In this document: positions 45,930 to 54,143 of the stretch, piece by piece
How the letters are laid out: every line of letters starts with the position of its first letter
Position numbering within the stretch: position 1 is the first letter of the stretch
NCBI GenBank assembly: GCA_963665405.2
Contig: OY762261.2
Location: 1,302,001 to 1,366,000, forward strand
DNA from: G963665405 sp963665405
GTDB taxonomy: Bacteria > Chloroflexota > Dehalococcoidia > Lucifugimonadales > G963665405
DNA: 64,000 nucleotides
Direction of reading: 5' to 3'
The notes under the pieces: generated by a model
The model's database searches: none
Seen by the model: only the letters and a program-made list of their open reading frames with translations
Told to the model about the DNA's origin: nothing
Program-made: the position numbers and the translations under genes

Positions 45930-46571
45930 TTACTTGATCTCCAGGACCAGCAGCGGTGCCGACTTCGTAGAACCCTGGTTGCCCCGGGCCCAGAGTGAGT
46001 AGATACCGGCACCGAGGCTGATATCCAGGTCTCTCATGAAGGCCCCCGTCGCGTTGGCCGTGGTGCCGCCAAGGATGACGTCGGCCCCGCCGGCGCCTTG
46101 CACAACGAAGACGATAGCCTCGTCGGCCAGGAAGCCCGATCCCCATGCCGTGGTGCTTCCGCCGGTCGCCACTGAGGCAACCTGCAGGTTTGCCGCGGCG
46201 GACACACCCGCGTCGCCAGCCGGTCCCGGAGGTCCCGGAGGTCCCGCGGCGCCGTCCGCGCCCGCAGACCCCGTGATGCCCGCCGATCCCTGAGCGCCGG
46301 TGCTGCCCTTGGCCCCCCGTGATCCTGGGAGTCCCTGCGCGCCCTGTGCCCCGGTCGCGCCCTTGGATCCCGCTACGCCGGGAGAACCCTGAATGCCCTG
46401 GGCGCCCGCGGACCCTGCTTGGCCCTGAATGCCCTGGGGCCCTGTGGACCCTTTTTGCCCCTGAGTGCCAGCACTACCCCGGTCTCCGGAGCAAGCCGCT
46501 ACGAACAAGACGAGAAAGATCGAGGTCAGAAGGGCAGCTAGTATGCCCCTGGGTCGCAGATTGCTTCTCAT
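45930..46571 (-). CDS. collagen-like lipoprotein with one C-terminal WGSGF module
   Basis: 213 residues. Signal peptide with lipobox VAAC, then about 95 residues of Gly-x-y repeats rich in GAQG and GSTG (as GPQGIQGQAGSAGAQGIQG). One C-terminal module follows, starting AWGSGFLADEAIVFVV and ending GSTKSAPLLVLEIK, homologous to those of the neighbour at 44631. The two genes are same-strand and separated by a terminator, so each probably has its own promoter. Collagen-like lipoproteins act as surface stalks or adhesins in other bacteria. Confidence 0.85.
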   Translation of the reverse strand: MRSNLRPRGILAALLTSIFLVLFVAACSGDRGSAGTQGQKGSTGPQGIQGQAGSAGAQGIQGSPGVAGSKGATGAQGAQGLPGSRGAKGSTGAQGSAGITGSAGADGAAGPPGPPGPAGDAGVSAAANLQVASVATGGSTTAWGSGFLADEAIVFVVQGAGGADVILGGTTANATGAFMRDLDISLGAGIYSLWARGNQGSTKSAPLLVLEIK

Positions 46572-46694
46572 TTGACTCCCTCTACGAAGTTAGGCCAGAG
46601 TCGCTAGGCGGTGGACAGGCCTCGGCTCGGTCCGCGCTCCCGCAGTCAACCATCCCGCCGAGGGCCCTGCTACATGTGAACACAAGGCGGCCTC

Positions 46695-46724
46695 ATCTTA
46701 TTTAAGCTGCTGCTATGATGTCAA
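46695..46724 (-). promoter_or_regulatory. promoter of the collagen-like lipoprotein gene at 45930
   Basis: Minus strand: TTGACA, 18 bases, TAAGAT, giving an untranslated leader of about 115 bases. The remaining sequence to the tRNA gene (46725-46949) shows no supported gene. Confidence 0.65.
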
Positions 46725-46949
46725 GCCCTTTCATGTCCAATATGTTGGCACACCTACCCCGGCTAGCCGGTTCCAAAGGCGCCGGTTCCGGTGCCGTTCG
46801 AGCCGTTCGTCGCTCCAGGTTTTGGATGACTGGCCGACATCCCAGGCGGGCAACGCGCTCGATCAGGTGTCGGCCTCTATTCTGACCGCCACGGTGGGGC
46901 ATGTGAGCTTGTCCCGAGCGCGTGGCCCCTGCTATAGTCTGACATGTAT

Positions 46950-47021
46950 GCCCCCGTAGCTCAGCGGATAGAGCGCTGGCCTCCGGAGCCAGAAGCGTGG
47001 GTTCGAGTCCCGCCGGGGGTA
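46950..47021 (+). tRNA. tRNA-Arg (anticodon CCG)
   Basis: Complete cloverleaf: acceptor GCCCCCG/CGGGGGT, D-arm GCTC...GAGC, anticodon stem CTGGC/GCCAG with loop CTCCGGA (anticodon CCG), and T-loop TTCGAGT. G1 faces U72 as a wobble pair. CCA is not encoded. Confidence 0.95.
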
Positions 47022-47108
47022 CTCTAGCACCCCGAAGATGTCTGACGCATGCTCGTATGTTTGCTAGAATGGTTGGGACAGGCGACCCGTATCGCCTCCC
47101 TCTGTCGT

Positions 47109-47181
47109 GCCCCTGTAGCTCAGAGGATAGAGCAACGGTTTCCTAAACCGTGTGTCGCGCGTTCGAATCGCGCCAGGGGTA
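47109..47181 (+). tRNA. tRNA-Arg (anticodon CCU)
   Basis: Cloverleaf with acceptor GCCCCTG/CAGGGGT, D-arm GCTC...GAGC, anticodon loop TTCCTAA (anticodon CCT) and T-loop TTCGAAT. It also has a G1-U72 pair and no encoded CCA. It lies 87 bases after the other tRNA-Arg gene, probably in one transcript. Confidence 0.95.
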
Positions 47182-47289
47182 CTTCCTCTGCCCAGGTGGT
47201 CGTGGGGGCCTCTGGCGACTATCGGGAGCCCCGTCCTGCTACCGGAGCCACCTTCCCCGTCGCGGACGCTCTGGGCCGATTCCAGCCTG

Positions 47290-49428
47290 CTACCCCTCCG
47301 GCTCCACGATCTCCAGTAGCTGGTCGACGCGGATGTCTTTCAGCATCTGAGTCCTCCCGCTGGGCCAGCGCACGGTGATCTCATCCACCGTCTGCGCGGA
47401 GCCGACCCCGAACTCCAGCCTCACCGAGTCCATCGAGAGGTAGCTCGAGCCCGCCCTGACCTCCTGCACCTGAACGGTCGGCTCCTCCCCCGGCGAGAGG
47501 ACGCTCGTGACGCGGACCCGGGCGCCGATGCCGTCGGCGTTGCTGCCGGTGCCGTCTATGGCCATCCGCCCTCGGAGCTGCAGGGTGATCCAGTGGTTCG
47601 TCCCGCCGCCGTTTATCCACACGAAGACCGGCCCCGGAGCCGTAATCAGGGCCCCCTTCCCGTCCCCTGACCAGACGGAGCCGTGGCTGTTCGTCCCGAC
47701 GAGATCTACGAATCCGTCGCCGTTCAGGTCGCCGTGGGCCAGACCCTTTCCGTTCTCGTGGAACCTGGGGCTGATACGCTGGGCGACGGCGTCGAACTTC
47801 AGGTCCTGCGGATCGAGGATCGAGTAGTCGACCCCGGCTATGTCGAGGAGGTGCGCCCTGACGGTTATGTCCTCGAAGGTCCCACGGCCGTCGCCGCGGA
47901 GCATTCGACCGACCCCAGGGTATATGTCGCCGCCCGGCCCCTCCCCGCGGCCGATCGTCGACCCCAGCCAGTACAGGTCCTGGTCCCCGTCGTTCTCGTA
48001 GTCGAAGAACGTGGCCCCGAAGCCGAAGTCGTAGGCCGCTATTCCCTCGGGCGGATCGAACTCTCGGAAGACTGTGGAGCGGTCCAGCGAGCCCGGAGGC
48101 AGGATGGGGCTGGGGATCACCTGAGTCGATCCGGCAACCTCGGTGAAGTCGCCGACGGTTCCCAGATCGGGCACCTCGCGTGTGCCGTCATTTCGCATCA
48201 GATAGCTCAGGCAGGTGCCCCAGGCGAACCGGTGGTGGTATTCGCACGAGCCGGACGGGTTCCCTTTGGGCTTCCTGAGCAACGCGTGATAGCCGATGTT
48301 GGTGATGAAGACGTCGAGGTCGGTGTCGCCGTCGTAGTCTCCAATGGCGAACCCCATCCAGGCGCCCACCACGTCCAGGCCCAGCTCCCTCGTGACCTCG
48401 GTGAACCTGACCCCTTCGGCGCTCGTGTCGTTCCGGAAGACGCTCAGAACGTCGCCGTCGTTGGCCAGCCAGAGGTCGGGGTCGCCGTCGTCGTCGTAGT
48501 CGAAGAAGAGCACCGCGTGCGTCTGAGAGGTCGGGTCTCCCACGGTGTTGCCCAGCGCATCCACCAGACTCGGATCCCAGCCCTCATAGACCTTCCCCGT
48601 TTCCGGGTCTGTGAACAGAATAGGCTCGCCGCCGGCGTCGCGCATGACGATCTGGCCGCCACGGACACCCGCCTCCTCCGCGATCTCGGTGAACGTGAGG
48701 TCGCCGCTGTTCATGTAGAGGACGTTGTAGTGGCCCGGGTGGCTGGCCGAGGCGAACTCGCGGAAGTCGCTCGCCAGGATGTTTCCGACGTATATGTCCA
48801 GCATGCCGTCGCCGTCCACGTCGGCGCAGGCGATGCTTGCCGCCGAGCGAACGTTCACCGCGGCGCCGAACGCGGACACCGTTATGTCTCTGAAGGTCCC
48901 GTCACCGTTGTTGCGGAACAGCGTGTCCCTGTTGCCCTGGTTTCCGATCGGAGACCGGTAATCGAGGCCGTCGTTGGGATCGCCCCACGCACCGAGGTAC
49001 AGATCCTGAAAGCCGTCGTTGTCAAGATCGCACGCTATCGCACCGGTGCTGAACGTATGCTGAGCGGCAACCCCGGCCTCTCGTGCGACGTCCGTGAACT
49101 TCAGGTCCCCGTCGTTGCGGTACAGGTAGTTGGGATGCCCGCCGCCGTTGGTCAGGTAGATGTCCAGGTCGCCGTCCCGGTCGTAGTCGAAGACGACCAC
49201 CCCCGGGCGATCGCTCCAGAGCTCGGCGCCCTCGCCCAGTGCCTCTCGGGCAACCTCGCCGAACGGGACGACCAGCTCTGTTCTGCCGGGTGGGGTCTGG
49301 CCGTCGCCGGGGGAGATCGTTCCACCGGTGGGGGCGGGGCTCGACGACCCTCCGCACGCCACCAGAGCCAGGACTGCCGCGGCAACGAAGCAGGATCCGG
49401 CGTATCTCACAGCTTCATTCCTCGGCAC
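47290..49428 (-). CDS. CRTAC1-like lipoprotein: FG-GAP/VCBS repeats with ASPIC/UnbV domain
   Basis: 712 residues. The signal peptide ends in LVAC (lipobox). The middle consists of beta-propeller blades with Ca2+-binding patterns such as DYDRDGDLDIYLTNG, DLDNDGFQDLYLGAW, DVDGDGMLDIYVGN and DLNGDGFVDLVGTN. The C-terminus is an ASPIC/UnbV domain (LEFGVGSAQTVDEITVRWP). Proteins of this kind are outside the cell, bind calcium and are common in marine heterotrophs; no enzymatic role is known. The gene's end is 108 bases from tRNA-Arg on the other strand. Confidence 0.92.
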   Translation of the reverse strand: MPRNEAVRYAGSCFVAAAVLALVACGGSSSPAPTGGTISPGDGQTPPGRTELVVPFGEVAREALGEGAELWSDRPGVVVFDYDRDGDLDIYLTNGGGHPNYLYRNDGDLKFTDVAREAGVAAQHTFSTGAIACDLDNDGFQDLYLGAWGDPNDGLDYRSPIGNQGNRDTLFRNNGDGTFRDITVSAFGAAVNVRSAASIACADVDGDGMLDIYVGNILASDFREFASASHPGHYNVLYMNSGDLTFTEIAEEAGVRGGQIVMRDAGGEPILFTDPETGKVYEGWDPSLVDALGNTVGDPTSQTHAVLFFDYDDDGDPDLWLANDGDVLSVFRNDTSAEGVRFTEVTRELGLDVVGAWMGFAIGDYDGDTDLDVFITNIGYHALLRKPKGNPSGSCEYHHRFAWGTCLSYLMRNDGTREVPDLGTVGDFTEVAGSTQVIPSPILPPGSLDRSTVFREFDPPEGIAAYDFGFGATFFDYENDGDQDLYWLGSTIGRGEGPGGDIYPGVGRMLRGDGRGTFEDITVRAHLLDIAGVDYSILDPQDLKFDAVAQRISPRFHENGKGLAHGDLNGDGFVDLVGTNSHGSVWSGDGKGALITAPGPVFVWINGGGTNHWITLQLRGRMAIDGTGSNADGIGARVRVTSVLSPGEEPTVQVQEVRAGSSYLSMDSVRLEFGVGSAQTVDEITVRWPSGRTQMLKDIRVDQLLEIVEPEG

Positions 49429-50277
49429 CTAGCCGTATCGGGGCATCACCTCGCGGGCGAACCAGCCCACTCTGGACACCATCTCTTCCGGCGGGAACGA
49501 CCAGACGGTGCCGTAGTAGCCGCAGCCTGCATCCTCGAATTCGGCGAAGGACCGGACGTACGCGTCCGCATCGGTGCAGTCGTTGTAGAAGGTGGCCTCG
49601 CCCCGGTCTTCCGACTTGTTGGAGGGGTTGAACCGCTGGAGAGCGCCGTTGATGGCGGGGTCCAGCCCCAGCTCCCTCCTGTAGCCGCCAATCTTCGCGA
49701 GCGTCGATCGGTACGTATCTGAGTCGAGCACGGTGGGGATCCAGCCGTCGGCATACCTGGCGGCCAGGCGCAGCATCCGCTCGCCGCGAACCCCGAACCA
49801 CAGCGGTGGATGAGGTTTCTGAACGGGCTTGGGGACGATCTCGGCGCCGCTTACCGAGTAGTACTTGCCCTCGAAATCCACGCCGTCCTCGGTCCAGAGT
49901 CTGACCATCAGCTCGACGGCCTCGATCGTCCTGCTCACTCTGACCGAGTCCGTATCCCACTGGCTGAAGGCGTCGAACTCGGGCTGATGCCACCCCGCGC
50001 CCACACCGAGAATAGTCCTGCCGCCCGAGAGGACGTCGACGGTTGCGACGATCTTCGCGAGCTGGGCCGGCGGCCTGAAGGGGATCGGGGTCACACACGT
50101 GCCCAGGCGTATCGTAGAGGTCCGCCCGGCGAGGTAGGCCAGGAGGGCCCAGGCGTCCATCGACTCGGAGCCCTCGGGGGTACTGTAGTGGTCCCACACC
50201 AGGATGGCGTAGAACCCCGCATCCTCCGCGGCCTGTGCCACGGAAGATGCGAGCTCAGGGCTGGTGTAGCCCGCCAT
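49429..50277 (-). CDS. LLM class (F420- or flavin-dependent) oxidoreductase
   Basis: At least 282 residues. TIM-barrel flavin/F420 enzymes of the luciferase-like class; IRLGTCVTPIPFRPPAQLAK, TVDVLSGGRTILGVGAGWHQPEFDAF (in part) and ERMLRLAARYADGW are typical. Substrate not predictable. The only in-frame ATG (50277) lies inside what should be the first strand. Upstream, in frame and before a stop, the sequence reads IKHILIYPN from an ATA at 50304. That ATA has GAGGAG 7 bases before it, so an ATA start (or a base error in ATG) may give the full N-terminus. It follows the ASPIC lipoprotein with no gap. Confidence 0.9.
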   Translation of the reverse strand: MAGYTSPELASSVAQAAEDAGFYAILVWDHYSTPEGSESMDAWALLAYLAGRTSTIRLGTCVTPIPFRPPAQLAKIVATVDVLSGGRTILGVGAGWHQPEFDAFSQWDTDSVRVSRTIEAVELMVRLWTEDGVDFEGKYYSVSGAEIVPKPVQKPHPPLWFGVRGERMLRLAARYADGWIPTVLDSDTYRSTLAKIGGYRRELGLDPAINGALQRFNPSNKSEDRGEATFYNDCTDADAYVRSFAEFEDAGCGYYGTVWSFPPEEMVSRVGWFAREVMPRYG

Positions 50278-50378
50278 GTTCGGATAGATCAGGATGTGCT
50301 TTATGGTCGGTCTCCTCGGGGAGCTACACGATCATCGAGACCCCCCGGCCTGAGCGGATAGCGGCAGACGACAGGATT

Positions 50379-51344
50379 CTAGCTCGGCACCAGGAACTTC
50401 CTGGGCATCTCGGCTCCAGCGGTGAACTCGAGACGGCCGAGCCTGACCATCTGGTATACGTTGACGCGGAACTCGGGGTTTATGCACATGTGCATGTAGG
50501 CATCCTGCTCCGAAACCCCGTACTCCTCCACCATCCACTCCATCAGGTTGATGATGGCGTTGTGAACCGCGGCCTCCAGGGGTCTGGTGCAGTACAGCGT
50601 CACTATCGAGTCGGCCTTCTCCAGCCGGACGAACGGGATCTGCTTGTTCTTGATGACCCTGCAGCTCACGGTGAGGTCGGCGGCAGTCTCGTCGGCGGCG
50701 CCGTAGAACTCGGTGTCGCCCTGGCTGGCGTGGACGTCGCCGAGATAGAGCAGGGCGCCCTCGTTGTAGCTGTTGATGTAGACCTTCGTGCCCTCTTTCA
50801 CGTCGCGGACGTCCATGTTGCCGCCCCAGGGACCCTGGCCTACCGAGCTGGTCTCGACCTCCCGGTCGGGCGCGACCGCGATCGTGCCGATCATCGGCTG
50901 GAGGTCCCAGGTGATGTTGTCGTTGAAGACGCCCCTGCCGTCTCGCGTCGTGCCGCTGGGCCCCGGGAGGTGCTTGATGATCCGGGCGTAGGACTCTCGC
51001 GCTCCCTTCCACCTATGCGAATCGCTGAGCGGTCCCAGGCCGGGCCACCAGGCGGTCCAGCCGTGTTCGGCGACCTCGATCGCTTCGATGGTCACCTCCA
51101 GGAGGTCGCCCCTCTCCGCCCCCTCGACGTAGATCGGTCCCCCGGTCGGATTGCCCTTCGAGGGATGGAACTGCGCCAGCGGGCTGTCGAGGACCTGGTG
51201 GACGTCTTCCGGCGAGGTTATTCGCCCCGACCCGGCGTCGTTGGTCTCGACGACGAAGCTCTCGCCCTGTCTGACACGAAGCTGGGGCTCGTGCCGGCGA
51301 TCGAACTCGTACTGGAACGCCTGGTCTCTGCTGATCCGCTGCAT
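50379..51344 (-). CDS. acetamidase/formamidase family protein
   Basis: 321 residues. The family hydrolyses short amides (formamide, acetamide) to ammonia and acid. NPTGGPIYVEGAERGDLLEV and VGQGPWGGNMDVRDV are core motifs, with GDVHASQGDTEFYGAADETA near residue 205 holding likely catalytic acids. The ATG has GGAGGTCGGTC upstream. It is on the same strand as the LLM oxidoreductase, 101 bases away, a pairing that may reflect breakdown of an N-containing compound. That is a guess from context. Confidence 0.92.
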   Translation of the reverse strand: MQRISRDQAFQYEFDRRHEPQLRVRQGESFVVETNDAGSGRITSPEDVHQVLDSPLAQFHPSKGNPTGGPIYVEGAERGDLLEVTIEAIEVAEHGWTAWWPGLGPLSDSHRWKGARESYARIIKHLPGPSGTTRDGRGVFNDNITWDLQPMIGTIAVAPDREVETSSVGQGPWGGNMDVRDVKEGTKVYINSYNEGALLYLGDVHASQGDTEFYGAADETAADLTVSCRVIKNKQIPFVRLEKADSIVTLYCTRPLEAAVHNAIINLMEWMVEEYGVSEQDAYMHMCINPEFRVNVYQMVRLGRLEFTAGAEMPRKFLVPS

Positions 51345-51457
51345 GACCGACCTCCGAATGGATGCGGGCTGCTATCGTCGGGCCTGGCGCCGGCTGAGTT
51401 GTGCCATCGGGCACCGTTGACCGGCGAAGCACGGCGGCCGGAGCCCCCAAAAAGGTG

Positions 51458-51495
51458 AGGGCCTGCCCCGGCCATTGAGGCACGGGGCAGGCCCT
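51458..51495 (-). terminator. terminator-like hairpin after the substrate-binding protein gene
   Basis: AGGGCCTGCCCCG/CGGGGCAGGCCCT, a perfect 13-base-pair stem with a 12-base loop; on the minus strand CACCTTTTT follows. It ends the transcript of the gene at 51524. Confidence 0.7.
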
Positions 51496-51523
51496 CTTTC
51501 TCCGCTACTCTAGGCTAGGTCGA

Positions 51524-53215
51524 CTAACGGGTCAGCCAGGCGTTGATGTAGTAGGGCATCGCCTTGACCTCGAAGTTCTTGTAGTCGGCCGTATGCGGGT
51601 AGATGCTGAAGAAGACCCCAGGCTCGACCCAGAGGACAGCCTTGTAGCCCTCTATCTGGATCTGGTCGATCAGCGCTTTCCGCTTGGCGAAGTCGACCTC
51701 CTGAGCGTACTCTCGGCGGAGGCGCTGGATCTTCGGCACCTTGGGCCAGAATGCCTGGTCGCCACCGAAGATCGAGGACCGAATGGGGTCGCCGCAGCAC
51801 CAATGCACTCCCCAGCTTCCCCAGGCGTCGAAGGCATCAGGATCACCCAGCATCGTCACCACGGTGGCCCAGTCGTGAGCCGGCTGGTTGACGTTTATGC
51901 CGATACCCTGGAGCTGCTGCTTGGCCACGATTCCGATCGGGGTGATGGTGGCGTAGTCGGTGGGGTTCAGGTAGACGATCTCCTCGCCAGCGTAGTCCGA
52001 CTGCTGCACGAGCTCCCGCGCCAAGTCCTGGTCGTTGATGTTGTAGAACTCGGCTCCAGCGTCACTCTCCCAGGGGGTGCCGGCGTAGAAGTAAGACGCG
52101 TTCAGCTCCCAAAGTCTGCTGTCGCCCAGGGAGGCCATCAGGGCCTCGTAGTCCAGACCAGTCTGGACAGCGTTGCGCAGGACCAGGTCGTCGAACGGCG
52201 GATGCGTCGGGATCAGGCCGATGGCCGCCCTGTGGCCCGGCTTGTACAGCGGAACCGTGATGTCCGGGTTCTTGTCGAGGCGGTCGAAGAAGTCGAGGCC
52301 TGCGCCGTCGACCACGTCCCATTCACCGGTCTCGAGGCCGGCGATCTTGGTCTCTTCGTCGGGAACCTCCAGCCAAATGAGCCTGTCCACATAGGCGACG
52401 CGCGCGCCCGTGTAACCGTCGGCGGGCCTGGAGTCAACCTTGTAGTCGTCGAACCGCTCGAGGATGATCTGGTAGCCCGGCTCCCAGCTTGCGAACTTGT
52501 AGGGGGAGGATCCGATCCACTCCTCGACAGCGGTCGAGGACGGGACATTGACTATCCTGGTCGGCATCACGGAGACGCCGCTCCAGGGCCTGGCCATGCC
52601 GTCGGTCACAGCGCCGAACGGCTCCGTGAGGTTGACGTTAAAGGTCAGGTCGTCCACCACGGAGAATGACGGGTCCGCGACGAAGTCGCGCATGAGCCCG
52701 GCCGCCGCGTCCTGGCCACCCAGCCAGCGTGTGAAGGACGTGACCACGTCGTCAGCCGTGACCCGGGTGCCATCGTGGAACAGAAGCCCGCTCCGTAGGG
52801 TGAACGTGTACGTCAGCGAGTCGGAGCTGATGCTCCACGTGTCCACCATCTGCGGCTTCTCGTTGAGGCCCGAGTCCCACCCGAAGGGCTGCTCGAACAG
52901 GTGGGAGGCCACCGCGGCAGTCACGTAGGCCTGGGTCCAATAGGGGTCGAGAGTCGCCACGCTGGCCTGCGAGACGATCCTGAGGGTGCCTCCGAACTGG
53001 GCCGTCCCGGCGGGTGGAGGCGTCGGGGTCGCAATGACGATCTTTTCGACCTCGACGATCTTCTCGACCGTCTCGATCTTCTCGACCACCACCTCAACCG
53101 TCTTCACCACCTCTACGGTGACGATCTTCTCGACGATTACCTCGTCGCCGGAGCACGCCGCAAGGAACACTGCGAAGGCCACTATGGCCATCAGCGGCAG
53201 TCCTAACCGTCTCAT
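51524..53215 (-). CDS. ABC transporter substrate-binding lipoprotein, family 5, with VEK-rich linker
   Basis: 563 residues. Lipobox LAAC near residue 21, then about 45 residues built almost only of V, E, K, T and I (EKIVTVEVVKTVEVVVEKI is one part), then PTPPPAGTAQFGG and the SBP_bac_5 domain (FTLRSGLLFHDGTRVTADDV). The linker looks like a charged coiled or beta stalk that holds the binding domain away from the membrane. No permease or ATPase gene is adjacent. GGGAGGGTGTT precedes the ATG. The gene at 29405 is a paralogue with a shorter acidic linker. Confidence 0.93.
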   Translation of the reverse strand: MRRLGLPLMAIVAFAVFLAACSGDEVIVEKIVTVEVVKTVEVVVEKIETVEKIVEVEKIVIATPTPPPAGTAQFGGTLRIVSQASVATLDPYWTQAYVTAAVASHLFEQPFGWDSGLNEKPQMVDTWSISSDSLTYTFTLRSGLLFHDGTRVTADDVVTSFTRWLGGQDAAAGLMRDFVADPSFSVVDDLTFNVNLTEPFGAVTDGMARPWSGVSVMPTRIVNVPSSTAVEEWIGSSPYKFASWEPGYQIILERFDDYKVDSRPADGYTGARVAYVDRLIWLEVPDEETKIAGLETGEWDVVDGAGLDFFDRLDKNPDITVPLYKPGHRAAIGLIPTHPPFDDLVLRNAVQTGLDYEALMASLGDSRLWELNASYFYAGTPWESDAGAEFYNINDQDLARELVQQSDYAGEEIVYLNPTDYATITPIGIVAKQQLQGIGINVNQPAHDWATVVTMLGDPDAFDAWGSWGVHWCCGDPIRSSIFGGDQAFWPKVPKIQRLRREYAQEVDFAKRKALIDQIQIEGYKAVLWVEPGVFFSIYPHTADYKNFEVKAMPYYINAWLTR

Positions 53216-53315
53216 AACACCCTCCCTTGTTTCTGCATCCAGTATCTCAAAAAGTTGCGCTCACACAGCCTCGATGGCACGCGCGCCCACCGGCCGGGGG
53301 CCGATTGTCCGGCAC

Positions 53316-53344
53316 ACGTTACATGCCGCCGATAGGGTTGTCAA
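53316..53344 (-). promoter_or_regulatory. promoter of the substrate-binding protein gene at 51524
   Basis: Minus strand: TTGACA, 17 bases, TAACGT, about 100 bases before the ATG. Confidence 0.6.
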
Positions 53345-53438
53345 TACCCATCGGCTACCTACATAGACCCATCCGTGGCCTCGGCTGCCCGGGCCCCGGA
53401 GGGGTGTCTGACGGGTTTCCTGCCGGTGTCGTAAGCCC

Positions 53439-54057
53439 CTAGCAGCCCTCGTCGTTCACAGAGGCGTCGGGCATGATCGTTGCGCAGAATATCGCCCCTT
53501 CGAGCTGGGCGTCCTCGATGTCGGCGAAGCTAAGGTTAGCTCTGCTGGGCGCTAAGGTTAGCTCTGCTCAGGTCGGCGCCCCGGAGGTCTGCCTGGTACA
53601 GGACCGCCTCGAAGAACCTGGCCCCCGTGAGGTTGGCGTCGCGCAGGTCGGCACCGGTGAAGTCAGCCCGGGTCAGGTCCGCCTGGCTGAAGTTGGCCCC
53701 TCGCAGATTGGCACCGCTGAGGTCTGCCGTCGCGGCCTGCGACCAAGAAGACGCCCTTGCCGGGCTCAGGTCCGCCCCTGCGAAGTCGGCTCCCGGGCAC
53801 TCGGCGCCCGGCTCGAGCACGCAGTCGCCTATCTGATTGGGGAACTCCACGTTCGGCGTGCCGGCCTTTGCGACCGGCGTGCCCCCCTCGGTTACGGCCT
53901 GCTTGCGGACCTGCCGCGTCGCCGCCGTGGCGGTGGGGGTGACGGCATCGCCATCGGAGCCGCAGGCAGCAAGGGGGACCACGAGCATGGCGACGGCGAC
54001 AGCGACTACCACCAGGGTGCTCTTCGAACGAATGATTCTCAAGCCCGAGACCCTCAT
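53439..54057 (-). pseudogene. pentapeptide-repeat lipoprotein 1, frameshifted by a 22-bp tandem duplication
   Basis: From the ATG at 54057 (GGAGGGAGGT upstream) it encodes a lipoprotein signal (LAAC), a short spacer, GDCVLEPGAECPGADFAG and then about 80 residues of A(D/N)LxG repeats. At 53529-53568 a 22-base direct duplication shifts the frame and ends the protein after NLSAQQ. If the extra 22 bases are removed the sequence reads on as LSFADIEDAQLEGAIFC and ends ASVNDEGC at 53439, like its three neighbours. It is either a recent mutation or an assembly error. The pentapeptide fold is a right-handed beta-helix; role unknown. Confidence 0.8.
53529..53568 (-). repeat. 22-bp tandem duplication in pentapeptide gene 1
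   Basis: GCTAAGGTTAGCTCTGCT occurs at 53529-53546 and again at 53551-53568, with GGGC between (period 22). Confidence 0.9.
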
Positions 54058-54143
54058 AGCCTGTACCTCCCTCCGACAGGGGCCCATTATGACCGGTTGG
54101 CAGCCAAAGTCAACGATCCGCAGCGGTGTCAGCCGGGGAGCAG

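Noticed and set aside
46702..46902. A 66-residue minus-strand frame upstream of the collagen-like gene
   Set aside because: It contains the promoter of the next gene, has no ribosome site and shows no recognisable pattern.
47683..49722. A 679-residue plus-strand frame opposite the ASPIC/UnbV gene
   Set aside because: Antisense shadow of a GC-rich gene; its composition (V, A, R, G, D) is that of a reversed frame and no domain is visible, while the minus strand encodes clear FG-GAP repeats.
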